This document shows positions 49,201 to 62,759 of a DNA stretch of 64,000 bases, one piece after another. Every line of letters begins with the position of its first letter. Positions within the stretch are counted from its first letter, which is position 1. This DNA comes from Sinonovacula constricta. Lineage: Eukaryota > Mollusca > Bivalvia > Cardiida > Solecurtidae. The position numbers and the translations under genes were made by a program. The stretch covers positions 44,183,013 to 44,247,012 of the forward strand of contig CM017567.1 of assembly GCA_007844125.1 (NCBI GenBank). Reading direction: 5' to 3'. Below the pieces are notes generated by a model. The model was not told where the DNA came from. It searched no databases and saw nothing but the letters and a program-made list of their open reading frames with translations.

Positions 49201-50500
49201 TCCAACCTCTGTACACATCAGTGTCAATGTTGCCTTCAATGTCCAACCTCTCTACACATCACTGTCAATGTTGCCGTCAATGTCCAACCTCTGTACACAT
49301 CACTGTCAATGTTGCCGTCAATGTCCAACCTCTCTACACATCACTGTCAATGCTGCCTTCAATGGCCAACCTCTCTACACATCACTGTCAATGTTGCCTT
49401 CACTGTCAAACCTCTCTACACATCACTGTCAATGTTGCCTTCACTGTCAAACCTCTCTATACTTCACTGTCAATGTTGCCTTCACTGTCCAACCTCTCTA
49501 CACATCACTGTCAATGTTGCCTTCAATGTCCAACCTCTGTACACATCACTGTCAATGTTGCCTTCACTGTCAAACCTCTCTACACATCACTGTCAATGTT
49601 GCCTTCACAGTCCAACCTCTCTACACATCACTGTCAATGTTGCCTTCACTGTCCAACCTCTCTACACATCACTGTCAATGTTGCCTTCACTGTCCAACCT
49701 CTCTACACATCACTGTCAATGTTGCCTTCACTGTCCAACCTCTCTACACATCACTGTCAATGTTGCCGTCAATGTCCAACCTCTGTACACATCAGTGTCA
49801 ATGTTGCCTTCACTGTCCAACCTCTCTACACATCACTGTCAATGTTGCCTTCACTGTCCAACCTCTCTACACATCACTGTCAATGTTGCCTTCACTGTCC
49901 AACCTCTCTACACATCACTGTCAATGTTGCCTTCAATGTCTAACCTCTCTACACATCACTGTCAATGTTGCCTTCGATGGCCAACCTCTCTACACATCAC
50001 TGTCAATGTTGCCTTCACAGTCCAACCTCTCTACACATCACTGTCAATGTTGCCGTCACTGTCCAACCTCTCTACACATCACTGTTAAAGTGACCTCTGC
50101 TCTCTAACTACCTTACATATCACTGTCATACAGGCACCCACTTTCTCATCGCTCTACCCATCAATGTAAAAGTGCCATTCACTGTCTAACCTCTCTACAC
50201 ATCACTGTCAATGTTGCCGTCACTGTCCAACCTCTCTACACATCACTGTCAATGTTGCCTTCAATGTCCAACTTCTGTACACATCACTGTCAATGTTGCC
50301 TTCACTGTCAAACCTCTCTACACATCACTGTCAATGTTGCCTTCACAGTCCAACCTCTCTACACATCACTGTCAATGTTGCCTTCAATGTCCAACCTCTG
50401 TACACATCACTGTCAATGTTGCCTTCACTGTCCAACCTCTCTACACATCAGTGTCGAAAAAGCCTCTTCTGTCTTACCTCTCTACACATCACTGTCAAAG
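37206..50500 (+). repeat. 41-bp satellite, subfamily A, about 324 monomers
   Basis: The monomer is CTCTACACATCACTGTCAAT followed by GTTGCCTTCACTGTCCAACCT. Main variable sites: CTCT/CTGT, CACTG/CAGTG, TTCA/GTCA, and CTGTC/CAGTC/ATGTC. CACTGTC often occurs twice per unit, hinting at an older ~20-bp half unit. Because 41 leaves remainder 2 on division by 3 and the unit has no stop in any phase, all three plus frames stay open for up to 1,880 codons with the same 41-residue peptide period. This is arithmetic, not coding. Higher-order repeats are described in the findings. Confidence 0.98.
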
Positions 50501-53500
50501 GTTCCTCTCCTGTCTAACCACTATACAAATCACTGTGAAAGTGACATCCGCTGTCTAACTGCTATACAAATCACTGTGAAAGTGAAAACTACTGTCTTAA
50601 CACTATACACATCACTGTCAAATTGGCTTCCACTGTCTACTGCTGTACACATCACTGTCAAATTGGCTTCCACTGTCTACCGCTGTGCACATCACTGTCA
50701 GAGTGGCTTCCAGAGTCAACCGCTGTACACGTCACTGTCACAGTGGCTTAGACAGTTTTCCGCTGTACACATCACTGTCAGAGTGGCTTACACAGTCTAC
50801 CTCTGTACACAGCACTGTCAGAGTGGCTTCCACAGTCTACCTCTGTACACATCACTGTCAGAGTGGCTTCCACAGTCTACCTCTGTACACGTCACTGTCA
50901 CAGTGGCTTACACAGTCTACCGCTGTATACATCACTCTCACAGTGGCTTACACAGTCTTCGTCTGTACACATCACTGTCAGAGTGGCTTCCACAGTCTAT
51001 CTCTGTACACATCACTGTCAGAGTGGCTTCCACAGTCTACCTCTGTACACATCACTGTCAGAGTGGCTTACACACTCTACCGGTGTACACATCACTGTCA
51101 GAGTGGCTTACATACTCTACCGGTGTACACATCACTGTCAGAGTGGCTTCCACAGTCTACCTCTGTACCCATCACTGTCAGAGTGGCTTCCACTGTCTAC
51201 CGCTGTGCACATCACTGTCAGAGTGGTTCACGCAGTCTAACCTTTTTAAACATCACTGTCAGAGTGGCTTACACAGTCTACCGCTGTAGACATCACTGTC
51301 AGAGTGGCTTCCACAGTCTACCTCTGTACACATCACTGTCAGAGTGGCTTCCACAGTCTACCGGTGTACACATCACTGTCAGAGCGGCTTCCACAGTATA
51401 CCTCTGTACACATCACTGTCAGAGTGGCTTCCGCAGTCTACCTCTGTACGCATCACTGTCAGAGTGGCTTCCACAGTCTACCGCTGTACACATCACTGTC
51501 AGAGTGGCTTCCACAGTCTACCTCTGTACACATCACTGTCAGAGTGGCTTCCACTGTCGACCGCTGTACACATCACTGTCAGAGTGGTTCACACAGTCTA
51601 ACCAACTTAAACATCACTGTCAGAGTGGCTTACACAGTCTACCGCTGTAGACATCACTGTCAGAGTGGCTTCCACTTTCTACCGCTGTACACATCACTGT
51701 CAGAGTGGCTTACACACTCTACCGCTGTACACATCACTGTCAGAGTGGTTTCCACAGTCTACCGCTGTACACATCACTGTCAGAGTGGCTTTCAAAGTCT
51801 ACCGCTGTATACATCACTGCCGGAGTGGCTTCCACAGTCTACCGCTGTACACACCATTGTCCGAGTGGCTTACACAGTCTACTGCTGTACACATAACTGT
51901 CAGAGCGGCTTCCACAGTTCACCGCTGTACACATCACTGTCAGAGTGGCTTCCACAGTCTAGCGCTGTACACATCACAGTCAGAGTGGCTTTCAAAGTCT
52001 ACCGCTGTATACATCACTGCCGGAGTGGCTTCCACAGTCTACCGCTGTACACACCATTGTCCGAGTGGCTTACACAGTCTACTGCTGTACACATAACTGT
52101 CAGAGCGGCTTCCACAGTTTATCGCTGTACACATCACTGTCAGAGTGGCTTACACACTCTACCGCTGTACACATCACTGTCAGAGCGTCTTCCACAGTTT
52201 ATCGCTGTACACATCACTGTCAGAGTGGCTTACACACTCTACCGCTGTACACATCACTGTCAGAATGGCTTACACACTCTACCGCTGTACACATTACTGT
52301 CAGAGCGGCTTCCACAGTTTATCGCTGTACACATCACTGACAGAGTGGCTTACACACTCTACCGCTGTACACATCACTGTCAGAGCGACGTCCACAGTTT
52401 ATCTCTGTACACATCACTGTCAGAGCGGCTTCCACAGTCTACCGCTGTACACATCACTGTCAGAGTGGCTTCCACAGTCTACCGCTGTACACATCACTGT
52501 CAGCGTGGCTTACACACTCTACCGCTGTACACATCACTGTCAGAGCGGCTTCCACAGTTTATCGCTGTACACATCACTGTCAGAGTGGCTTACACACTTT
52601 ACCGCTGTACACATCATTGTCAGAGTGGCTTACACACTCTACAACTGTATACATCACTGTCAGAGCGGCTTCCACAGTTTATCGCTGTACACATCACTGT
52701 CAGAGTGGCTTACACACTCTACCGCTGTACACATCACTGTCAGAGCGGCTTCCATAGTTTATCGCTGAACACATCACTGTCAGAGCGGCTTCCACAGTCT
52801 ACCGCTGTACAAATCACTGTCAGAGTGGCTTACACACTCTACCGCTGTACACATCACTGTCAGAGTGGCTTACACACTCTACTGCTGTACACATCACTGT
52901 CAGAGCGGCTTCCACAGTCTTCCGCTGTACACATCACTGTCAGAGTGGCTTCCACAGTTTACCGCTGTACACATCACTATCAGAGAGGCTTCCACAGTCT
53001 ACTGCTGTACACATCACTGTCAGAGTGGCTTACACAGTCTACTGGTGTACACATCACTGTCAGAGTGGTTTCCACAGTCTACCGCTGTACACATCACTGT
53101 CAGAGTGGCTTCCACAGTCTACTGCTGTACACATCACTGTCAGAGTGGCTTCCACAGTCTACTGCTGTACACATCACTGTCAGAGTGGCTTACACACTCT
53201 ACCGCTGTACACATCACTGTCAGAGTGGCTTACACACTCTACTGCTGTACACATCACTGTCAGAGTGGTTTCCACAGTCTACCGCTGTACACATCACTGT
53301 CAGAGTGGTTTACACACTCTACCGCTGTACACATCACTGTCAGAGTGGCTTACACACTCTACTGCTGTACACATCACTGTCAGAGTGGTTTCCACAGTCT
53401 ACCGCTGTACACATCACTGTCAGAGTGGCTTCCACAGTCTACCGCTGTACACATCACTGTCAGAGTGGCTTACACACTCTACCGCTGTACACATCACTGT

Positions 53501-55975
53501 CAGAGTGGCTTCCACAGTCTACTGCTGTACACATCACTGTCAGAGTGGCTTACACACTCTACCGCTGTACACATCACTGTCAGAGTGGCTTACACACTCT
53601 ACTGCTGTACACATCACTGTCAGAGTGGTTTCCACAGTCTACCGCTGTACACATCACTGTCAGAGTGGCTTCCACAGTCTACCTCTGTACACATCACTGT
53701 CAGAGTGGCTTCCACAGTCTACCGCTGTACACATCACTGTCAGAGTGGTTTCCACAGTCTACCGCTGTACACATCACTGTCAGAGTGGCTTCCACAGTTC
53801 ACCGCTGTACACATCACAGTCAGAGTGGCTTTCAAAGTCTACCGCAGTATACATCACTGCCGGAGTGGCTTCCACAGTCTACCGCTGTACACACCACTGT
53901 CCGAGTGGCTTACACAGTCTACTGCTGTACACATAACTGTTAGAGTGGCTTCCACAGTCTACCTCTGTACACGTCATTCTCAGAATGGCTTCCACAGTTT
54001 ATCGCTGTACACATCACTATCAGAGTGGCTTACACAGTCTACTGCCGTACACATCAATATCAGAGTGGCCTACACAGTCTAATCACTTTATACATCACTG
54101 TCAGAGTGGCTTACACAGTCTACTGCCGTACACATCAATATCAGATTGGCCTACACAGTCTAATCACTTTATACATCACTGTCAGAGTGGCTTACACAGT
54201 CTACTTCCGTACACATCAATATCAGAGTGGCCTACACAGTCTAATCACTTTACACATCACTGTCAGAGTGGCTTACAAAGTCTACTGCCGTACACATCAA
54301 TATCAGCGTGGCCTACACAGTCTAATCACTTTACACATCACTGTCAGAGTGGCTTACACAGTCTGACCTTTTAAACATCACTGTCAGAGTGGCCTACACA
54401 GTCTGACCTTTCTAAATAACACTGCCAGAGTGGCTTACACAGTCTAACCTTTTTAAACATCACTGCCAGAGTGGCTTACACGGTCTACCGCTGTAGACAT
54501 TACTGCCAGAGTGGCTTACACAGTCTAACCTTTTTAAACATCACTGTCAGAGTGGCTTACACAGTCTACCTCTGTACACATCACTGTCCGAGTGGCTTCC
54601 ACAGTCTAGCGCTGTACACATCACTGTCAGAGTGGCTTCCACAGTCTACCTCAGTACACATCATGGTCAGAGTGGCTTCCACAGTCTACCTCTGTACACA
54701 TCACTGTCAGAGTGGCTTCCACAGTCTACCGCTGTACACATCACTGTCAGAGTGGCTTCCACAGTCTACCTCAGTAGACATCACGGTCAGAGTGGCTTCC
54801 ACAGTCTACCTCAGTACACATCACGGTCAGAGTGGCTTCCACAGTCTAGCGCTGTACACATCACTGTCAGAGTGGCTTCCACAGTCTAGCGCTGTACACA
54901 TCACTGTCAGCGTGGCTTCCACAGTCTAGCGCTGTACACATCACTGTCAGAATGGCTTATACACTCTACCGCTGTACACATCACTGTCAGAGCGGCTTCC
55001 ACAGTCTAGCGCTGTACACATCACTGTCAGAGTGGCTTATACACTCTAGCGCTGTACACATCACTGTCAGAATGGCTTATACACTCTACCGCTGTACACA
55101 TCACTGTCAGAGTGGCTTCCACAGTCTAGCGCTGTACACATCACTGTCAGAGTGGCTTCCACAGTCTAGCGCTGTACACATCACCGTCAGAGTGGCTTAC
55201 ACAGTCTACCGCTGTACACATCACTGTCAGAGTGGCTTCCACAGTCTAGCGCTGTACACATCACTGTCAGAGTGGCTTCCACAGTCTACCGCTGTACACA
55301 TCACTGTCAGAGTGGCTTCCACAGTCTAGCGCTGTACACATCACTGTCAGAATGGCTAATACACTCTAGCGCTGTACACATCACTGTCAGAATGGCTTAT
55401 ACACTCTACCGCTGTACACATCACTGTCAGAGTGGCTTCCACAGTCTAGCGCTGTACACATCACTGTCAGAGTGGCTTCCACAGTCTAGCGCTGTACACA
55501 TCACTGTCAGAGTGGCTTACACAGTCTACCGCTGTACACATCACTGTCAGAGTGGTTTCCACAGTCTAGCGCTGTACACATCACTGTCAGAGTGGCTTCC
55601 ACAGTCTAACCTCTGTACACATCACTGTCAGAGTGGCTTCCACAGTCTTCCGCTGTACACATCACTGTCAGAGTGGCTTACACAGTCTAACCTCTGTACA
55701 CATCACTGTCAGAGTGGCTTCCACAGTCTAGCGCTGTACACATCACTGTCAGAGTGGCTTCCACAGTCTAGCGCTGTACACATCACTGTCAGTGTGGCTT
55801 ACACAGTCTACCGCTGTACACATCACTGTCAGAGTGGCTTCCACAGTCTAGCGCTGTACACATCACTGTCAGAGTGGCTTCCACTGTCTAACCGTTGTAC
55901 ACATCACTGTCAGAGTGGCTTACAAAGTCTTACCGCTTTACACATCACTGTCAAAGTGACCTCCACTGTCTCTGC
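50501..55975 (+). repeat. 40-bp satellite, subfamily B, about 135 monomers
   Basis: The monomer is CGCTGTACACATCACTGTCA followed by GAGTGGCTTCCACAGTCTAC, 40 bp, one base shorter than A. Variants TACACACTCTAC, TTCAAAGTCTAC and TCTAGCGCTG mark local blocks. Around 54060-54360 an ~81-bp dimer (with TAATCACTTTA and ATCAATATCAG) is repeated four times. Open frames here are again period artefacts. Confidence 0.97.
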
Positions 55976-58450
55976 ATATAACTGTCAAAGTGACCTCGAA
56001 ATTCTAAACCTGCTACACATCTCTGCTAAAATGAACTTTACTCTTTAACCTCTGTGCTCACCAATGTCCAAGTGACCTCCAATATTTTACCGATGTAGAT
56101 ATAACTGTTAAAATGACCTACACGGTCCAACCGCTCTAAACATCAAGTCAAAGCGGCATTCATTGTCTAATCACACTATCCATCAAGGTCAAAGCGGTCT
56201 TTGTTATCTAACCCCTCTGCACATCAACTCTAAAGCGGCATTCACTGTCTTGCCGCTCTGCAAAGCACTGTCAAAGCGACCTTCAATTTTTAACCGCTCT
56301 ACATAACACTGTCAAAGTGGCCTCCACTTTCGAACTGATATACACATCACAGTCAATGTGACCTCCGCTGTCAAAACGCTATACATCTCACTGTCAAGGT
56401 GACCTCAACTGTCTAACTGCTATACATATCACTGTCAAAGTGACACCCACTGTCTAACTGCTATACATATCACTGTCAAAGTGACCTCCACTCTCTACTT
56501 GCTATACATATCACTGTCAAAGTGACACCCATTGTCTAACTGCTATACAAATCACTGTGGAAGTGACCTTCACTATCTAACCGTTCTACACATCAATGTC
56601 AAAGCGGCATTCACTGTCTAACCTCTGTACACAACAATATCATAGCTGTCTTTGCTGTCTTACGGCTTTGCACATCAGTTCCAAAGCGGCCATCACTGTC
56701 TAATCGCTCTAGATATCACTGTAAAATGGGCCTCGTCTTTCTAACCACTCTACACATCAATATCAAAGTGTCCTCCGCTGTCTAACTGCTATACATATCA
56801 CTGTCAAAGTGTCCTCCACTGTCTAACTGCTATACATATCACTGTCAAAGTACCTCCGCTGTCTAACTGCTATACATATCACTGTCAAAGTACCTCCGCT
56901 GTCTCACTGCTATGCGTATCACTATCAAAGTGTCCTCCGCTGTCTAACTGCTATACATATCATTATCAAAGTGACCTCCACTGTCTAACTGCTATACATA
57001 TCACTATCAAAGTGACCTCCGCTGTCTAACTGCTATACATATCACTGTCAAAGTGACCTCCACTGTCTCTCTGCTATACATATCACTGTCAAAGTGACCT
57101 CCACTGTCAAACTGCTGTACATATCACTGTCAAAGTGACCTCCACTGTCTACCTGCTATACATGTCACTGTCAAAGTGACCTCCACTGTCTAACTGCTGT
57201 ACATATCACTGTCAAAGTGACCTCCACTGTCTAACTGCTGTACATATCACTGTCAAAGTGACCTCCACTGTCTACCTGCTATACATGTCACTGTCAAAGT
57301 GACCTCCACTGTCTAACTGCTGTACATATCACTGTCAAAGTGACCTCCACTGTCTAACTGCTGTACATATCACTGTCAAAGTGACCGCCACTCTCTACTT
57401 GCTAAACATATCACTGTCAAAGTGTCCTCCGCTGTCAAACTGCTATACATATCACTGTGGAAGTGACCTTCACTATCTAACCGTTCTACACATCAATGTC
57501 AAAGCGGCATTCACTGTCTAACCTCTGTACACAACAATATCATAGCTGTCTTTGCTGTCTTACGGCTTTGCACATCAGTTCCAAAGCGGCCATCACTGTC
57601 TAATCGCTCTAGATATCACTGTAAAATGGGCCTCGTCTTTCTAATCACTCTACACATCAATATCAAAGTGTCCTCCGCTGTCTAACTGCTATACATATTA
57701 CTGTCAAAGTGACCTCCGCTGTCTCACTGCTATACATATCACTGTCAAAGTGTCCTCCACTGTCTAACTGCTATACATATCACTGTCAAACTACCTCCGC
57801 TGTCTCACTGCTATACATAACACTATCAAAGTGTACTCCGCTGTCTAACTGCTATACATATCATTATCAAAGTGACCTCCAATGTCTAACTGCTATACAT
57901 ATCACTGTCAAAGTACCTCCGCTGTCTCACTGCTATACATATCACTATCAAAGTGTACTCCGCTGTCTAACTGCTATACATATCACTGTCAAAGTGACAT
58001 CCGCTGTCTAACTGCTGTACATATCACTGTCAAAGTACCTCCGCTGTCTCACTGCTATACATATCACTATCAAAGTGTCCTCCGCTGTCTAACTACTGTA
58101 CATATCACTGTCAAAGTGACCTTTACTGTCTACCTGCTATACATGTCACTGTCAAAGTGACCTCCACTGTCTAACTGCTGTACATATCACTGTCAAAGTG
58201 ACCTCCACTGTCTAACTGCTGTACATATCACTGTCAAAGTGACCTCCACTGTCTAACTGCTGTACATATCACTGTCAAAATGACCTCCACTGTCTACCTG
58301 TTATACATGTCACTGTCAAAGTGACCTCCGCTGTCAAACTGCTATACATATCACTGTCAAAGTGACCTCCGCTGTCTAACTGCTATACATATCACTGTCA
58401 AAGTGAACGCCACTGTCTACCTGCTATAAAATCACTGTCAAAGTGACCTT
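55976..58450 (+). repeat. 41-bp satellite, subfamily C, about 60 monomers
   Basis: The monomer is CTAACTGCTATACATATCAC followed by TGTCAAAGTGACCTCCRCTGT. Diverged units lie at 55976-56390. A long composite with irregular units recurs with exactly 900-bp spacing (56571 and 57471). Confidence 0.95.
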
Positions 58451-60700
58451 CGCCCTTTAACAAAGTGTCCGCTACTGTCTTACTGCTCTTCACGTCAATG
58501 TCAAAGTGACCTCTACTGTCTTACTGCTCTACACATCAATGACAAAGTATCCGCTACTGTCTAACTGCTCTTCACATCAATGTCAAAGTGACCTCTACTG
58601 TCTAACTGCTCTACACATCAATGACAAAGTGTCCGCTACTGTCTAACTGCTCTACACATCAATGTCAGAGTGGCCTCTACTGTCTTACTGCTCTTCACAT
58701 CAATGTCAAAGTGACCTCTACTGTCTAACTGCTCTTCACATCAATGTCAAAGTGACCTCTACTGTCTAACTGCTCTTCACATCAATGTCAAAGTGACCTC
58801 TACTGTCTAACTGCTCTACACATCAATGACAAAGTGTCCTCTACTGTCTAACTGCTCTACACATCAATGACAAAGTGGCCTCTACTGTCTAAATGCTCTA
58901 CACATCAATGTCAAAGAGACCTCTACTGTCTAACTGCTCTACACATCAATGACAAAGTGTCCGCTACTGTCTAACTGCTCTACACATCAATGTCAAATTG
59001 ACCTCTACTGTCTAACTGCTCTACACATCAATGTCAAAGTGGCCTCTACTGTCTAAATGCTCTACACATCAATGTCAAAGTGGCCTCTACTGTCTAACTG
59101 CTCTACACATCAATGTCAGAGTGGCCTCTACTGTCTAAATGCTCTAAACATCAATGACAAAGTGGCCTCTACTGACTAAATGCTCTACACATCACTGTCA
59201 GAGTGGCCTCTACTGTCTAAATGCTCTACACATCAATGTGAAAGTGTCCGCTACTGTCTTACTGCTATTCACGTCAATGTCAAAGTGGCCTCTACTGTCT
59301 AAATGCTCTACACATCAATGACAAAGTGGCCTCTACTGTCTAAATGCTCTACACATCAATGACAAAGTGGCCTCTACTGTCTAAATGCTCTACACATCAA
59401 TGACAAAGTGGCCTCTACTGTCTAAATGATGTACACATCAATGTCAGAGTGGCCTCTACTGTCTAAATGCTCTACACATCAATGACAGAGTGGCCTCTAC
59501 TGTCTAAATGCTCTATACATAAATGACAAAGTGGCCTCTACTGTCTAAATGCTCTACACATCAATGTCAGAGTGGCCTCTACTGTCTTACTGCTCTACAC
59601 ATCAATGTCAGAGTGGCCTCTACTGTCTTGCTGCTCTTTACATCAATGTCAGAGTGGCCTCTACTGTCTTACTGCTCTACACATCAATGTCAGAGTGGCC
59701 TCTACTGTCTTACTGCTCTACACATCAATGTTAAAGTGGCCTCTACTGTCTAAATGCTCTACACATCAATGACAAAGTGGCCTCTACTGTCTAAATGCTC
59801 TTCACATCAATGTCAAAGTGGCCTCTACTGTCTAAATACTCTACACATCAATGTCAGAGTGGCCTCTACTGTCTTACTGCTCTACACATCAATGTCAGAG
59901 TGGCCTCTACTGTCTTACTGCTCTACACATCAATGTCAGAGTGGCCTCTACTGTCTTACTGCTCTACACATCAATGTCAGAGTGGCCTCTACTGTCTTAC
60001 TGCTCTACACAAAAATGTCAAAGTGGCCTCTACTGTATAAATGCTCTACACATCAATGTCAAAGTGGCCTCTACTGTCTAAATGCTCTACACATCAATGT
60101 CAGCGTGGCCTCTACTGTCTTACTGCTCTACACATCAATGTCAAAGTGGCCTCTACTGTCTTACTGCTCTACACATCAATGTCAGAGTGGCCTCTACTGT
60201 CTTACTGCTCTACACATCAATGTCAGAGTGGCCTCTACTGTCTTACTGCTCTACACAAAAATGTCAAAGTGGCCTCTACTGTATAAATGCTCTACACATC
60301 AATGTCAAAGTGGCCTCTACTGTCTAAATGCTCTACACATCAATGTCAGAGTGGCCTCTACTGTCTTACTGCTCTACACATCAATGTCAAAGTGGCCTCT
60401 ACTGTCTTACTGCTCTACACATCAATGTCAAAGTGGCCTCTACTATCTAACTGCTCTACACATCAATGTCAGAGTGGCCTCTACTGTCTAACTGCTCTAC
60501 ACATCAATGACAAAGTGGCCTCTACTGTCTAACTGCTCTTCACATCAATGTCAAAGTGACCTCTACTATCTAACTGCTCTTCACATCAATGACAAAGTGT
60601 CCGCTACTGTCTTACTGCTCTTCACGTCAATGTTAAAGTGGCCTCTACTGTCTAAATGCTCTACACATCACTGTCAATGTGACCTTTACTGTCTAGCCTC
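58451..60700 (+). repeat. 41-bp satellite, subfamily D, about 55 monomers
   Basis: The monomer is CTAACTGCTCTACACATCAA followed by TGTCAAAGTGGCCTCTACTGT. Variants TTACTGC and TAAATGC form blocks, and a 246-bp (6-monomer) composite with ACACAAAAATG repeats at about 60010 and 60256. Confidence 0.95.
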
Positions 60701-61690
60701 GCTATACGTACATTCCTGTTAAAGTTTCCTCAATTGTCTTACCACTTTACACATCACAATCAAAGTGGTCTTCACTGTCTAACCGCTCTAATCATCAGCG
60801 CAAAATCACACCCACTTTCTAACCGCTCTACATATCAATGAGCCTCTATTTATTAACGACTGTATTTATCACTGTCAACGTTACCTCCGCTGTCTAACTG
60901 CTATGCACATTACTGTGACCTTTTTTGTCTAACCACTATACACATCAATGTCAAAGCGGCCTTCACTGCCTAACCGCTCGGCACATCACTAGTAAATGGG
61001 CCTCTTCTTTCTAACCGCTCTACATATTACAGTCAAAGTGGCCTCCACTGTCTAACTGCTATACCCATCACGGTCAATGTGACTTCCGCTGTTTAATTGC
61101 TATACACATCCCTTACAAATTGACAATCACAGTCTAAATTCTGTACATATCTTTGTGAAAGTGACATTCACTGTCCAACCGCTTTATACATCAATATCAA
61201 AGTGGCCTTCATTGTTTAACCGGTCTTTACATCAAAATGGCAAAGCGGCATTCACTAACTGCTCTGCACATCAACACTAAAGCGACCTTTACTGTCTAAC
61301 CGCTAAACATACCACTGTCCAATGAGCCTCGCCTTTCTTACCGCTCTACACATCAATTTCAAAGTGGCATCCGCTGTCTAACTGCTAAACATATTACTGT
61401 CAAAGTACCTCCGCTGTCACACTGCTATACATATCACTGTCAAAGTGTACTCCGCTGTCTCACTGCTATACATATCACTGTCAAAGTGACCTCCGTTGTC
61501 TAACTTCTATACATATCACTGTCAAAGTGACCTCCGTTGTCTAACTGTTATACATATCACTGTCAAAGTGACCTCCGTTGTCTAACTTCTATACATATCA
61601 CTGTCAAAGTGACCTCCGCTGTCTAACTGCTAAACAAATCACTGCTAAAGTGGCGTCCACAGTCTAAACACTCTATGTAATAATGTCACT
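60701..61690 (+). repeat. Right edge of the 41-bp array, diverged monomers
   Basis: Irregular units of the same theme occur. A late block at 61370-61640 is again subfamily C-like (ACTTCTATACATATCACTGT) and more uniform. The array ends near 61690. Confidence 0.9.
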
Positions 61691-62759
61691 GTCCCTGACC
61701 CAGGAGCTTGGCGATTATGTCGGTGTAATAGACTTATTTATCGTTTTGTAAATTTACATATATGGTATAGAAAATATTGTGCAATTTGATGACGGTACTA
61801 AGCTGACATTTGTTTGCACTTTCTTATAAGATAATTCGGAACTTGCTAATTCTCCAGGAATCTTAGACTCGATTTCGGACAGATACCTCTCTTTGTAAGC
61901 GTGCTTCTTGCCACGTACTCAATGTACGTGTTTCAAGAATGGGCCTTCTCTGCACTCATGTCAAGGATGCTTCAAGAATGCCTATCTTGTTCTTGATATT
62001 CTGTATCTGCCTATCAGTAGATAAGTCGTTCTTTGTTTTCAAGTGTAGGTCTAGTACACTCGCGCAGTGAAATAATACAAATATTTCCCCATTTGTCAAG
62101 AGCCCGGATGATAGTCCTATTTTCCGTTTGTGTGATAACCTGGAACTAGCACATGTCATCAAATGTGTGTTGGTCCTACGGTCATACATTTTGTTAATTG
62201 TACATGTTTTGCAAATCCATTTATTCAGTTTTCCCCATCAATTAATCTTTTATTTTACCCGGTTATCCCGGTTATTTATTCATCCGTTTATATATATATA
62301 TATAAATTATTGCATCTATTTATCTACTAAATGATCATTTTATCGTTACATCACAATATCAAATGCATCTATACGTCATTCATTTATCCACCTGTTTATC
62401 CCTCTTTTTATCCACCTGTTTTCCATCTATTTATCCTTCTTTTTATCTGTCTGTCCACCTGTTTATGTATTAATCAATGTATACATCTGTTTATTTAAAT
62501 ATATGTTTTTATTAATTAATTGATACATTTACTTTTCTATCAATATATCTTCAATTTATCAATCTATTTGTGATTAAATTTATTCCTCATATTGTCAGTC
62601 AATTATCCATCTATTATTCCATCAGTTTATACAATATCATCAATGTATCGGACTATATGTCGTCCGTGTATCTATCGATTTTTAAAAAAAAAATATCCAT
62701 CATTTATTCATGTAATGCAACGTACTTTGTCAGGCTTAGTCAGAATTAGTCTGTTAAAG
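61691..62759. other. Spacer between arrays; decayed TTTATCC-rich repeat
   Basis: No gene is recognised. From about 62215 to 62640 short motifs such as TTTATCCACCTGTTTATCC and CATCTATTTATC recur irregularly, like an old pyrimidine-rich minisatellite. Confidence 0.4.

Noticed and set aside
37214..50558. Very long open frames (up to 1,880 codons) as giant repeat proteins
   Set aside because: All three plus frames show the same peptide because the 41-bp unit lacks stops and 41 is not a multiple of 3. There is no promoter, splice context or composition shift that would indicate a gene.
50501..55975. Long frames with VYRCTHHCQSG-type repeats
   Set aside because: Same period artefact with a 40-bp unit, seen in all three frames.
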